From NCBI GenBank assembly GCA_014529385.2, contig CM043950.1, positions 152,336,945-152,400,944 on the forward strand: 64,000 bases of DNA, in the 5' to 3' direction. Made by a program: the position numbers and the translations under genes. The notes beneath the pieces were generated by a model. That model worked only from the letters and a program-made list of their open reading frames with translations. It was not told the origin of the DNA and ran no database searches. Below are positions 10,559-20,655 of the stretch, piece by piece; the stretch's first letter is position 1; every line of letters starts with the position of its first letter. The stretch is from Adiantum capillus-veneris. Lineage: Eukaryota; Streptophyta; Polypodiopsida; Polypodiales; Pteridaceae.

Positions 10559-10906
10559 GGTAGTGAATCAGGAAATTACAAACCTTTTTTTTTCTTTTTT
10601 TTTTTACATTACATTAATAGTGCAGCTCATAGTAGCTTTTTACAAGGGTGGGTGGATAGGTTAAAACAAGATAAAGATAGAAACATTAAAGGAATGATGG
10701 TAATCTAATATGGGGAGAATGATGGGGTTCGGGGAATTGAGGATCTCTCCTAGTACCACCGCACCGAATAGGTGTACGATCTTCTGTTGGTAGAAGACTT
10801 TTCTATCTACATAGATATTCACATGCATATGCTGCAGGAATCTGAACGGGAATGCCGTTGGCCCGTTTTCCATCATGCACAGAGGATGAAATACTTACTT
10901 ATACTC
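10559..10906 (-). other. Spacer between LARD-A ORFs
   Basis: About 350 bases between the upstream ORF and the gag ATG. It contains a poly-T run (10584-10605) and no supported coding. It could be an untranslated spacer or an intron-like leader; no clear splice pair was found. Confidence 0.4.
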
Positions 10907-11857
10907 TTATCGTGCAGTGTTGATGAGTCGGCACATCCACAAGAGGTCGTCGCCTTTCATGGGCTCTACCTTTCCTTTGTTGCTCAGCACGTACGGGGTG
11001 ATGGCCACGCATCTGACCACTCCCAGCCTCTTGGCTAACAACAATTGCAGGTAATTTCCGTAGTCGGCGTGTTGCATGAATTCTACTCCATTCAGTTGCA
11101 ACTCGTCCCCAGCCCACTGGGTTTCTCCCGTGGTAGAGAGCTTCTTCAGGATAAGTTGTACCGGGAGAGGAGGAAGATCCTCCACTCTCTTTCCAAAACA
11201 GCGAGAGCAGTAGCCGAACCACTCTTCTCTAGGACATGGGAATCTTCTTACCACTTCTTCTTCCGGATTGTCGAAGTGGATTGGTAGCACTCGCATGCGT
11301 CGTGCAAACCGGTAGGCGACCTTTCGCCGCTTAGCTTTGGATGACTTCCTCTTTGGCAAACTAGGTACAACCCGGCTTTCTGAGCTTGAAGCACTTGCTT
11401 GGCCAGATGCTTCTTCCTTCGGGGTCATGTGTTTCGAGACTGGCTTATCTTCTCGTTGCCTTTGGCTCGAGCAGCCCCTTTAGGCCACTTTGGAGTTATA
11501 ACTTTGACTATAGTTTCTTTAGGGAAAAGAGGTCTCACCGTTTGCTTCCCTTCCTTGATTTGAATGACTTCTTTGCGATGAATGTCGATGTAGATGACTT
11601 CAGCCCTTTCGCTGCCTTCGTTGCTGGCACTCATTGACAGTGTACCTTGGTTGACAACAGTGATGGCACTTCACCGACCTCCCACCTGATGCTCTCAATT
11701 CATAGTTAGAACGATATACACGAGATGGAGAATTTACCTCTTGAATGCTGACGACACTACAGCCTGGCCGTAGCACCTCAATGAAGGCGGCTAGTGTCTC
11801 CTTCGTCTCCTCTTCTTCCGTCCTCCAGTTAAAAAATTCCTTCAGCCATTCTTCCAT
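10907..11857 (-). pseudogene. LARD-A upstream ORF with zinc-knuckle-like motif
   Basis: Three overlapping minus-strand frames read from 11857 to 10907. The first (11857-11600) ends with C-H-H-C-C-Q-P-R-Y-T-V-N-E-C, a CX2CX4HX4C knuckle with tyrosine for histidine. The second (11634-11425) reads Y-I-D-I-H-R-K-E-V-I and overlaps it out of frame. The third (11428-10907, 173 aa) has a basic stretch (K-R-K-S-S-K-A-K-R-R-K) and W-F-G-Y-C-S-R-C. Either two frameshifts split one protein or programmed shifting occurred. A knuckle upstream of a complete gag is odd. Function unknown. Confidence 0.55.
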
Positions 11858-11914
11858 GATTGATAGTAGGCGTCACTTTCAGCATTGTAAACTGAAGGGT
11901 CTTAGAAAGCCCTC

Positions 11915-11930
11915 CTCCGTGGGGGCACCA
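11915..11930 (-). other. Primer-binding-site-like sequence of LARD-A
   Basis: Minus-strand TGGTGCCCCCACGGAG begins two bases after the 5' LTR. The TGG start and placement fit a PBS; it resembles the TGGCGCC-type sites of several plant gypsy groups, but I cannot name the tRNA. Confidence 0.7.
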
Positions 11931-11932
11931 AA

Positions 11933-12142
11933 TGACGGGTGCAAAGTGAACCCCGAACCCCGACGGCCTCTAAAACACCGGGGACCGAATGGCGTGCCTC
12001 GAGCCTGTCATGGGAAAGAAAACAGGGGGCACCACCTAGCTTTAGAGGCTAGGACGCAAACAACTCACCACCATAACAAAGTTTTCATCCAAGAGAGATG
12101 GATGCTTGGGAGTAATGATGAAGAGGAAAGGGAATGAGATCA

Positions 12143-12187
<45 letters not shown>

Positions 12188-13505
12188 GGGAGGGGGTATA
12201 GCGGCTTAGTACTTAGGCACCACAAAAGGATGGCGAATCCGCACACCCTTCACACATACACAAGCTCACTCCAAAACACAAGACTAGGTGGCAATTCCGC
12301 ACACCTCACATGGGCAAAACATTGCAAGAAAACATACTCACAAAACCTCAAGCTTTATTTAGAGAATTAGGCGATGAAATGGGGAGCGTAGGGTAGGGGA
12401 ATGAGAAGGGAGAGAGTGGTAGAGCACATGGCAGATAGGTGGGAGTTGATGGCGAGGACTCGCACGAGGATTATGGCCATCATCCTTCATTTAGTTGCCC
12501 TTCATCTTCCATAGCCAAGGGTGTAGAGGTCATTCTCAAGACAAGCATGGTGATTGCGGTGATGGTGATGGTGATGGTGTGGGTGTGTGTGTGTGCACTA
12601 GGCACACACAGTGCATAGTGTGTTCTTTGGTGATGTTGTGTGTGTATTTAGTGTGATGGTGACCCCTCTTTATATAGGGGAGGAGGGGGGAGGAATTCTA
12701 GAATTTAGAAATGAAGAAACCATTATCTACATAGGCCATGTGACTGTGGGCCCCACTTGTCTGGCTGTGTGTATATGTGCCAGAAGAGCAGTCTCATGAG
12801 AGAGAGACTAAGAGAGAGAGAGATGGGTGAATGGAAAATGAGAGGTGACATGGAGAATAAATTAATTACAAGAGGGGAGAGAGGGGAGTGTGTTCAGAGG
12901 TGAATCTGTGTGCAGATGTGTGTGAACACAAGAAAAATCAGGTAACCACTGGGTGGGGATGGGTCTGTGGGCACCTTTTTTAGTGAAACTGAGTGTGTGT
13001 GAGTGTGGGGGAGGTTATTTAGACAAGAGACATGGCGCCCTTTAGAGAGAGGGGGGGGTATTTGGGTCATGGGATATGATAGGAGAGAGAAAGAGGGGGT
13101 GGGGTATACTATTTTGGAAGATAGGGTAAGTTGCATGTGAGTTAGGGTGCATTATTGGTGAGTTATAATGCATTATTGGTGAGAGGTGGGGTAGCTTGAG
13201 GGGAGAGAGAAAGGAGAAAGGACAAGGGGAAGAGAGAGGGGGTTGACCCTTTTGAGTGGAGGAGAGGAAAAGGGACACCCGACGGGGCAAGAGTGAAGAA
13301 AAAGGAGGCAAGGTGGGGATGGGCTACCCCGCAAGCATGAGGTGGCCTATTTTACCTTTCTTATATATTTACATAATCATACTTTATTTTTTTTCTTATT
13401 TTTTTTCCAATGCTTTTTATCACTCCCTCTCTAAGAGAGGGTTTTCATGGGGTGGGGACGAGAGAAGAGGGGTATGGGAGCTTGGCTTGTGAAAAGCCCC
13501 CATCA
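11933..13505 (-). repeat. 5' LTR of LARD-A (1,573 bp)
   Basis: Same termini as 6263-8174 and very similar sequence, but without the 328-bp block. In minus-strand sense it starts TGATGGGGGC and ends CCCGTCA. TTATATA runs on the plus strand near 12670 and 13360 could be TATA boxes on either strand; no start can be fixed. Confidence 0.9.
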
Positions 13506-13509
13506 TCAT

Positions 13510-15078
13510 GTACTAGAGACAGTAATGTAAGCTCACAGGACATTTATGATTTTGATGAAGCAATCATAATATGATGCACTTATAGCTGCCATGCAATCAT
13601 AATATGATGCACTTATAGAAAATGACACATAGACTTTATGTGATTTTCCTCCTGGCAAAAAGGCCATTGGTATGAAGTGGGTTTACAAGTTGAAACACAA
13701 GCCGGATGGTGAGATCGATCGCCATAAGGCTCGACTTGTTGCAAAGGGTTATGCACAACAAAAAGGCATAGATTATGAAGAGACTTTTGCTCCCACTTGT
13801 CGTATGACTACTGTGCGTTTTCTATGTGCATTGGCAGCTCATTTTGGTTGGGATGTACATCAATGAGACATTGTTACTGCTTTTTTGAATGGTGACATAT
13901 TTGAGGAAGTTTATGTAATGCAGCCTCGCGATTTTGTCATAAAAGGACAAGAGGACAAAGTGTGAAAATGTAACAAGGCTTTGTATGGGTTGAAGCAATC
14001 TCCTCGTGCTTGGTACGAGAAAGTTGACACTCATTTGGTCAAACAAGGCTTTCGTAACAGTCCAATAGAAAGCACATTGTATGTAAAGAGTGAGGGTGAT
14101 GTATTTTTCATCGTGGTTCTTTATGTTGATGATTTGCTGATCACTGGACCAAATGAGAGACATATTGCTGAATTTAAGGCTGATTTGAATGCTACTTTCA
14201 AGATGAAAGATTTGGGGCTGTTGCATCATTATTTGGGTATAAAGTTCAAGCACTGTGATGGTGGTATTGCCTTGTGTCAGAAAAGGTACATAGAGACATT
14301 GCTATGTAAGTTTGGACTTGAGGATTGCAAACCTATTGCCACTCCCATGGAAACAGGTTTGAAGTTGAGTCTACATGATGCTGGTGATCCTGCTGATGTC
14401 ACTCTTTACCAAACTGCTGCTGGCTGCCTCATTTATGTATGCAACACGAGGCCAGATATTCACTTTGCAGTCTCACAGGTCAGCAGATTTATACATAGCC
14501 CAGGGTCTAAGCATTGGCGTGCTATCAAGAGGATTTTCCGCTACCTTAGTGGCACTTTACATCTTGGCTTGTTTTATCCCAAGGGGGGATCATTGCCGCC
14601 AGACTTACATGCTTTTTCGGACTCAGATTGGGCTGGTTGTTTTGACACGCGAGTGTCCACAAGTGGTTTTTTTTTCATGCTTGGCAGTTCATGTATATCA
14701 TGGTTGAGCAAGAAGCAACCTACTGTGGCCACTTCGAGTTGTGAGGCTGAGTACAGGGCAGTCTTCACAGCTACGGTTGAGTGTGTATGTCTCAGACGCC
14801 TTATGGCTAATTTGGGTGTTGGATAGGACACTGCCAGCACTATCTACATTGACAGCCAGAGCGCATTGGCAGTTGCGAGGAACCCAGTTTTTCATGCTCG
14901 CACAAAGCACATTGAGGTGCATTACCACTATGTCAGGGAGAGGCTCTGAGCAGGAGAGATCAGCTTGGCTTATGTGCCAACACAGGAAAACCTTGCAGAT
15001 CTTTTCACAAAGGCATTGTCTTGTGAGAATCTTGAAGCTTTCCGCAAAGCTTTGGGCTTACTCCCCTTTGTGGACTGA
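13510..15078 (+). pseudogene. copia-1 reverse transcriptase and RNase H
   Basis: Coding resumes after LARD-A. RT motifs are K-W-V-Y-K-L-K, A-R-L-V-A-K-G-Y, E-T-F-A-P and the Y-V-D-D active site at about 14122-14133. RNase H follows with its acidic residues: D in S-D-S-D-W-A-G, E in S-S-C-E-A-E-Y and D in Y-I-D-S-Q-S-A. The end reads L-A-D-L-F-T-K-A and stops at 15076-15078. Nonsense codons at about 13618, 13627, 13866, 13963, 14824 and 14947 disable it. A 33-bp duplication lies in the N-terminal part. Confidence 0.92.
13560..13618 (+). repeat. 33-bp tandem duplication in copia-1 RT
   Basis: A 26-bp sequence at 13560-13585 is repeated perfectly at 13593-13618. It carries in-frame stops, so it arose in the dead copy or killed it. 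Confidence 0.9.
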
Positions 15079-15143
15079 TCGTGTCCTCAGGGCATGGCAC
15101 TTCCCTTTACTCATGTGCCAGCTCTCATTCACCGCATCACTTC

Positions 15144-15153
15144 AGGGGGGATT
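15144..15153 (+). other. Polypurine tract of copia-1
   Basis: Aggggggatt directly precedes the 3' LTR, the normal site of plus-strand priming. Confidence 0.85.
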
Positions 15154-15380
15154 TGTTACCATATACATGTGGTAGTGATGTGTGTGAACACACTAGGACC
15201 GTCGGGGCATTTTTTCCCTCTTTAGAAGGTTTTTTCCCCCGTGCATTGTATATACGCCCATCACTCTAGGTCTATCTATATTTCCATTGCACACTAAGTA
15301 AAACACTCTCTATTGTGTTCCTTGAGCTTCCTTCGTCTTCTCCAAGCTGTGTGTGTTTCTCTGCAACCCTAATTCCAACA
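15154..15380 (+). repeat. 3' LTR of copia-1
   Basis: Same TGTTACC...CCAACA termini and 227-bp length as the 5' LTR, followed by the ctggt target duplication at 15381-15385. Confidence 0.95.
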
Positions 15381-15385
15381 CTGGT

Positions 15386-16970
15386 TGTGTCTGTGGAGGT
15401 GGTTCTACTTCTTGTTCTTGAGGCTTCGTGGATGCCTAAGTTTCTTATGCTTGGGCATAGGAAGGTCTTGCTTTATCTGTTTCCACTTCCTTGGGTTGTT
15501 CAAAACTTGCCTCTTCGTGTTGTTCAGCTCTTTATCCTTTGCTATGTATTCTTCCTTACATCTATCTGTTGGTGAATGCCTTGGGCTCGGCATGGGCTGA
15601 TCTTATTGTCCCATGGTTAGTGACGAGGTCATGAAGACATATCCTTGTGGTCATTATGTGACTCACATTTTTTAGTAGCTTCTACTTGTCTTTGTTGCTC
15701 AACCGCTTCTTACATTACTTTTCTTTGATCTTCTAGAGCTTCCTTCATCTTTAAAGCTTCAGCTTCCACATACATCAGCTCAAGCAAATTTTTGGGATCC
15801 TCTTGTCCTTTCCTTACAGGGTTCTTGGTTCTTGGTCCCTTTATATCTCTTGGACTCCATCTTTCGGGGTCTTTACCTGCAACTTGACGGGTCCTTTCAT
15901 ATGTTTGTTTTTCTCTCAATTCTAGCCTTCTTTTGCTACGGCTCCTCTTGGTGATCTACCGCTGCTTTCTTTTTCATTGCTTCTCTCCTTCCCCTGGTTT
16001 CCTTATTGTCAAAGCTTCTCTCCTTGCCCTGGTTTCACTGCTTTGGGCTTCATGGGAAGTTTCTGCAGATTCCTTATCTGGCTTGTACACTCTCTCTATT
16101 GATCAAGTGGTCCTTGGAGAAGGTTGAGCTGACATAATCCAGGTGTTCTGGTGTGGGGCTCGCGGAAAATTGTTGGCCATTCCAATAGCATGATATGCTA
16201 TTCTTGTTAGCACTTCTGGAGTGCCCAGATATTTGATCTTTCCATATTTCTTTGTGCCCTTCAGTGTTGTAAGCACATATTGTGCATGATATATTTCTTG
16301 CCTGGTTGTTGACTTCAGCACTTGAGTGAAAGTATTCGCAACCGCATGGTTTGGAGTTGTGTACCGTGGTGGTCTGTTTGAGAGGAAGTGTAAATATTGA
16401 TGGTAGAGGCAAGATGGTTCCTCCACTTGCCTTTGGATGAGATGAAAAAACGTGGCAGCAGTAGTATCTTTGGTAAAAGTATCAGTTGTCTTTCTATCTC
16501 TTGCCCGCATAGTCATTCCTTCTGTTGGCAGCTTCAGCGCCTCGGCCACTATTTCTTTAGTGATCCCCACTTCAAATTTTACCCCTTGCTGATCAATGAT
16601 TTGGGCCGATCCATCTTCTTTAATCGTGGATAGCAATTCATATGCTTTATGGAAATCCACTCCGCATGGTTCTTATTCGTAGAAATCTCTTAGCCCTAGC
16701 CTTCTGTTGGCTTCCTTGGTGTCTGGCTTTGCCGCTATATCATATACCTCCTTTGGTAGCATTTGAAATTCTACCTAGTGTCCTTCTTCACTCTTGAATC
16801 TGCCAGTGAAAACCGTTGTGTTGTTTTCTTCGAGCTGTTCTTTAGACAAGAAAGTTGCCTTTCCTGTCTTCATCACTGGTATGGTGGCGACTCTTGCAGA
16901 TTTTCTTTCTGGGATACCCTTTCATTTGACTTCTCAGTCACTTGCATTGCTCATGTTAAGTGAATACAGT
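15386..16970 (-). pseudogene. Element B1 coding region, N-terminal half, unknown protein
   Basis: A nearly open minus-strand reading runs from about 16970 to 15386 with few stops (for example TAG at 16774-16776 and TAA at 16677-16679). It includes the 185-codon frame 16660-16103. Readable pieces are A-R-V-A-T-I-P-V-M-K, F-L-S-K-E-Q-L-E-E, and V-K-F-E-V-G-I-T-K-E-I-V-A-E-A-L-K-L-P. The last resembles the short beta-helix segment (x-V-x-F-x-x-x-x-I-x-x-x-L-x-L-P) of ORF1 proteins in Athila-like plant elements; that is inference. It becomes very basic and glutamate-rich towards 15400 and continues at 3302 across copia-1. No enzymatic motif. Confidence 0.5.
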
Positions 16971-18940
16971 GTCAAAGTTAGGAAATTTTGCAAATTATTC
17001 TTCTCTGAAATGCCCTGATTCTAAATGCTGACAAATGATGTCCATTTTGCTTCAAATCAATTTTGGAGCATGCATAGATGCATAAAAACATGTAGAGATT
17101 AAAATCATACAATTTAGGAAAAAATTTGCAACAAAAGTAAATAACCGTGATTATTTATAGCTGGGGATTTTTTCCAACTTTTTGCATTTTTTACATCATA
17201 GGCTTGTAACATATTGCATTTAGGGACTCTAAGTGAAGTGTTGGCCCATTTGAGTGGATTGGGTGGAAATGGTGCCAGGTATAGGCTTTTAGACTCTGAA
17301 ACGTAGATATAAATAGATTTTAAGTTTTTGAGATCCAAACTTGCTCAAACTTGATTAGTGGACTTGGGACATCATGTTCTTTGGTCCCATAAGGAAGTGC
17401 ACCCATTTTGGCAAAAAGGTAAATAATCACAACTATTAACTTTTTCATCATATTGTACATTTTTTGTTGCAACTTGGCTCTAGGCATGATGTAGAGTCTC
17501 TGTGTGAGATATGGGGTCATTTGGATAAAAAATGTGACAGTTAACTCAAAAATTGGATTGAAAAGACTTTGGTGCGTTTTTTCTACAAATTCAGAGTGTT
17601 TGTTGATCATGTTGGCTCATACTTGACATGTGGTATGTAATAGATGTGTACGAGTGATAGGTGAAGTGAAGAGACCAATTTCAAGCCAAACAAGCACAAA
17701 AGTACATAATCACAATTATTTACAGTAGTCACTTTTTTGTAAGAATTGATAACTTGATGACCTAAACATATTTAATACATCTAAAACAAGTGCTAAAATG
17801 AATTTGGTAAAGTTTGATCGTGTTGGCATCACTTTGTGCTCTTGTCAACTCTAAGGTCACTGATTTTTGTGACTAGATGGTGTGTGGAGTTGGTTAGTCA
17901 CTTTCGAAGCTATGGAATTGTTTGCTACACAGTCCTGATGCTACCCATCTAGTTTTAGCTCATTTGGAGTCATTTTGACTTTAAATGTCAAGTTTGATGC
18001 TTTGTAGCCTTCAATTCATTTTTTGTTTTTCTTCAAGAGCTTTCCTTGATTGTTTCCATGAAGCCATCTAGGTACATTGTGTGTAGACCCAGTCTATAAG
18101 CTGCCTGTGGAGTCAGAATCCAATTCTGGCATATGACAAAAACCTAGATAATTTATATGGGACTACCTCGACCCCAACCAAATGGTCATCTGGTCATATG
18201 AAAGTGTTCTCTTATATAGGGGCATGCTATAGTTCAAGTCTCTTCCAAATCAGTTGAGCGGACTGGTCGCTATGGTCAATTTTGTGTTATAGGACTTCGT
18301 TCACAACTGGGTTTTTAGGGTTTTTTCCCTGAGCCTAGACTTGCTACCCGGCCATATATTTCTAGTCCTACTAGGCCGTGAAATCTATGTTCGACTCAAA
18401 AATTTCTTCAATCAAATTCCGTTAGCTCATTCTGCAAGAGTTTGCGAAAGTAGGCCTTGGCGGCCTAATTTAGGCTTCCCGCTTCCATCTTCAATTCGAT
18501 TGAAATTTTTTGTACCTGTCCACCTTGTCCTTCTAATCATCATCGTATTTTCAGTTTCTCCATCTGAGATCATTTGCTTAAATTATGATTAATTTTTGAT
18601 ATGTTTATTGAAAAAATCAAAGAAAATAATAAAATGTGCTAAACAAGCAAAGTGAAAAATCAATAATTAAGAAAATCCATTGAGAAACACTACTTTATTG
18701 TTTTTTGGTGAATTTCTTTATTTTTAAGTCCCAATATCAAGAAAAATGATGAAAAACAATAAAAAAAGATAATTTTTTGATGATTTATTGATAGTGTATA
18801 CACTATTTACACTCATCGGGGAAATGTTATCAATTAAATTTCCCATGTTGATGATTTTTTAAGGGCATTATTAGGTAATTTTGCAAAAAACCGCACATTA
18901 ACATCCAGCTTTTTCCTCCCTCTTCAAACATTGCCCTTTA
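16971..18940. other. AT-rich, gene-free stretch with diverged internal repeats
   Basis: No coding is supported. Versions of a motif (caaaagtacataatcacaat) recur near 17125, 17417 and 17698, and the same motif occurs in the B1/B2 LTRs near 911 and 51806. The blocks at 17170-17270 and 17440-17540 look like old tandem copies. This may be an LTR or untranslated leader of a related gypsy element, but no termini were found. Confidence 0.4.
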
Positions 18941-18944
18941 TTAC

Positions 18945-20052
18945 TTAGTTCCCTTCCACCCCTCCTAGATGGCGTACTCTAGGGCGTCCGTGTGCATGCG
19001 TTGAACAATCGTGTCTATGCATAGCCTTGGTTGGATCTATCATGATTTGAAGATCAATGCAATTCAAACCATTATAATGTGCAAGAGTTGGGTCTTGAGT
19101 AATTAACTCAAGGGTTTCTGAGGTCAAGGTTTTGTTTTGCTGTTTCCCAAAGAGAAAATCTTGTAGCTTGTGTGCTCTTTGCTTTATTGTACCATCAGGA
19201 TGCTTTGGCACACTAGTTTTGTGAGTTGTCGGTATCAATAATGACGGTTGTTGAGCTTTAACTCGCCACTGGTATCTTGGTTTTTCTTCGATGAAATGTT
19301 GTGGTTGAGTGTTTTGAGACTGAACTCTCCATTTCTAATGATCAATTGTACAATTTGCGGAGAAGATAAGTGCTCCTTTTTCCTCCAAATCCATCTTGTT
19401 CTAGGTTCCCTGCTCAAATATGCTATTCTTTGTGTTTTGAACCTTGGAACCTTCTTTGGTGCAGTAGATGATGTTTTGGGCACCCAAATTTGAATCGGCT
19501 TGTCCTTGAGTTGTGCTTTTGGTACCCAGATATGCGTGACTCCTTGCATGCTACTTGTAGCATTTGCTTGTCTATAGGCTCTCTATAGGATGGAGAAGAT
19601 TGATTGCTTCGTGGTTTGTTCTGCTAGTAATCTCTTTTCCATTCTTCTTTGCTTGGTGCAATTGGAACAATGAATTGTCCACCTTTAGGTGATAGCTTGA
19701 GTTGATTGATATCCCAGTCTGGTGCCTTGTACGTCCGCATCCATGAGATTTCAAGAATCATTATTTCATTCATGTGTTCATTTGGTAAGCATGCAAACTG
19801 ATGAGGTCATGAACATCCATGTACTACCACATTTAAGCTGACTACTCCCAGTTCCGGTGTTGGCTTCTTGTTGCATCCTTTAATAGCCAATATTCCTGAT
19901 GTCAAAGAATGATCCGTTGCTTTCTTGTAAGTGGAATAACTGACTCCATTTATTTGAGCTCCTGTATCGACCAATGCATTTGTGATATGATTGTTCAGTT
20001 GTACTTTGATGCAAAGATCCATTCCATCTAACCATTCATCATCTATTGACAC
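18945..20052 (-). pseudogene. Retropepsin domain and W-V-P-K repeat region
   Basis: The frame at 20052-19807 reads a retroviral-type aspartic protease core: I-K-V-Q-L-N-N, then A-L-V-D-T-G-A-Q-I-N with an intact D-T-G. Downstream, broken frames at 19754-19572, 19549-19235 and 19238-18945 carry H-I-W-V-P-K and I-Q-I-W-V-P-K. The same H-I-W-V-P-K motif follows the protease-like segment of element B2 (53640-54263), so the two belong to one family. On this strand the protease comes after the integrase end at 20152-20655 with about 100 bp and two stops between, the reverse of normal gypsy order. Confidence 0.7.
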
Positions 20053-20151
20053 TGCATCCTTCTGTAATTCCCATAGTCATTTATCTAGTTCGAGAGTGTT
20101 GATGGGAATAGGTATTTGTTGATTTTTGAGAGCACCTTTCCTTTTGAGTAC

Positions 20152-20655
20152 TCAAAGCTGAGCTTCCTCTTGTGCTTCATCAATGACCTGTTGTTGTTTA
20201 ATATTTCTCTGCTTTGCTACATTCATCTTTTCTAGAAATTCATTGGTTAGTGGAAAATTGTACTTCTTTAAATGGCATCCACTAATCCAATTAGCCATTT
20301 GTTCACCATCTAGAGTGGACAACTTAACTGTTCCACTTGGAGATACATCTTCAATGATAAATGGTCTGTTTCCCTTTTTCTTAAACTTAGGAACGTGCTG
20401 TTTAATGGAGTAAACTAAAACTAAGTCCCCTTTTTTGAAGATTTTTGTGATTAGATGGGAATCAAAAAAATGTTTTTGTTTTCGCTGTTGTGCATAGATG
20501 TGAGCTATAGCCATTAGCCTCTCTGACAATTCATGTCCATCCCACTCAAGATCCTTAGCTACCCTTAGTGTCGGCAATAGAAATTCTATCAGCAATATGG
20601 CATCAAGACCATAAACAAGGTTAAAGGGTATAGCATTTAAAGCTATCTTGAACAC
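20152..20655 (-). pseudogene. Ty3/gypsy integrase C-terminal end
   Basis: The 167-codon frame shows the post-core integrase region of a gypsy element: F-N-L-V-Y-G-L-D-A, P-T-L-R-V-A, a helix A-H-I-Y-A-Q-Q-R-K-Q, K-G-D-L-V-L-V-Y, then the SH3-like C-terminus (P-F-I-I-E-D-V-S-P-S-G-T-V-K-L) and A-N-W-I-S-G-C-H-L-K-K-Y. The catalytic D,D,E core is missing: upstream sequence (beyond 20655) is replaced by the interval 20651-21940. Reading continues downstream into the protease frame. Confidence 0.85.

Larger units (their letters stand above)
6263..13505 (-). mobile_element. LARD-A, pol-less LTR retrotransposon nested in copia-1
   Basis: Two long direct repeats (6263-8174 and 11933-13505) bound a 3.8-kb interior. 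On the minus strand a PBS-like site follows the first LTR and a PPT precedes the second, so the element is antisense to copia-1. A short tcat duplication (6259-6262, 13506-13509) flanks it, four bases rather than five, and removing the element restores the copia-1 reading. The interior encodes gag-like proteins but no protease, RT, RNase H or integrase, so it must depend on a partner. Size and content fit a LARD-type non-autonomous gypsy derivative. Confidence 0.85.
3308..15380 (+). mobile_element. copia-1, complete Ty1/copia LTR retrotransposon carrying a nested element
   Basis: Both 227-bp LTRs, a 5-bp target duplication, an iMet-type PBS, a PPT and gag-protease-integrase-RT-RNase H in copia order are present on the plus strand. 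The span is 12.07 kb because LARD-A (6263-13505) lies between integrase and RT; without it the element is about 4.8 kb. The two LTRs differ by roughly seven substitutions and two 2-bp indels, so insertion was fairly recent compared with neighbours. The polyprotein has several stops and a frameshift, so this copy is not autonomous. Confidence 0.95.

Noticed and set aside
15405-15593. Small basic proteins as separate genes near 15400-15920
   Set aside because: They are pieces of the single broken B1 reading, not independent genes.
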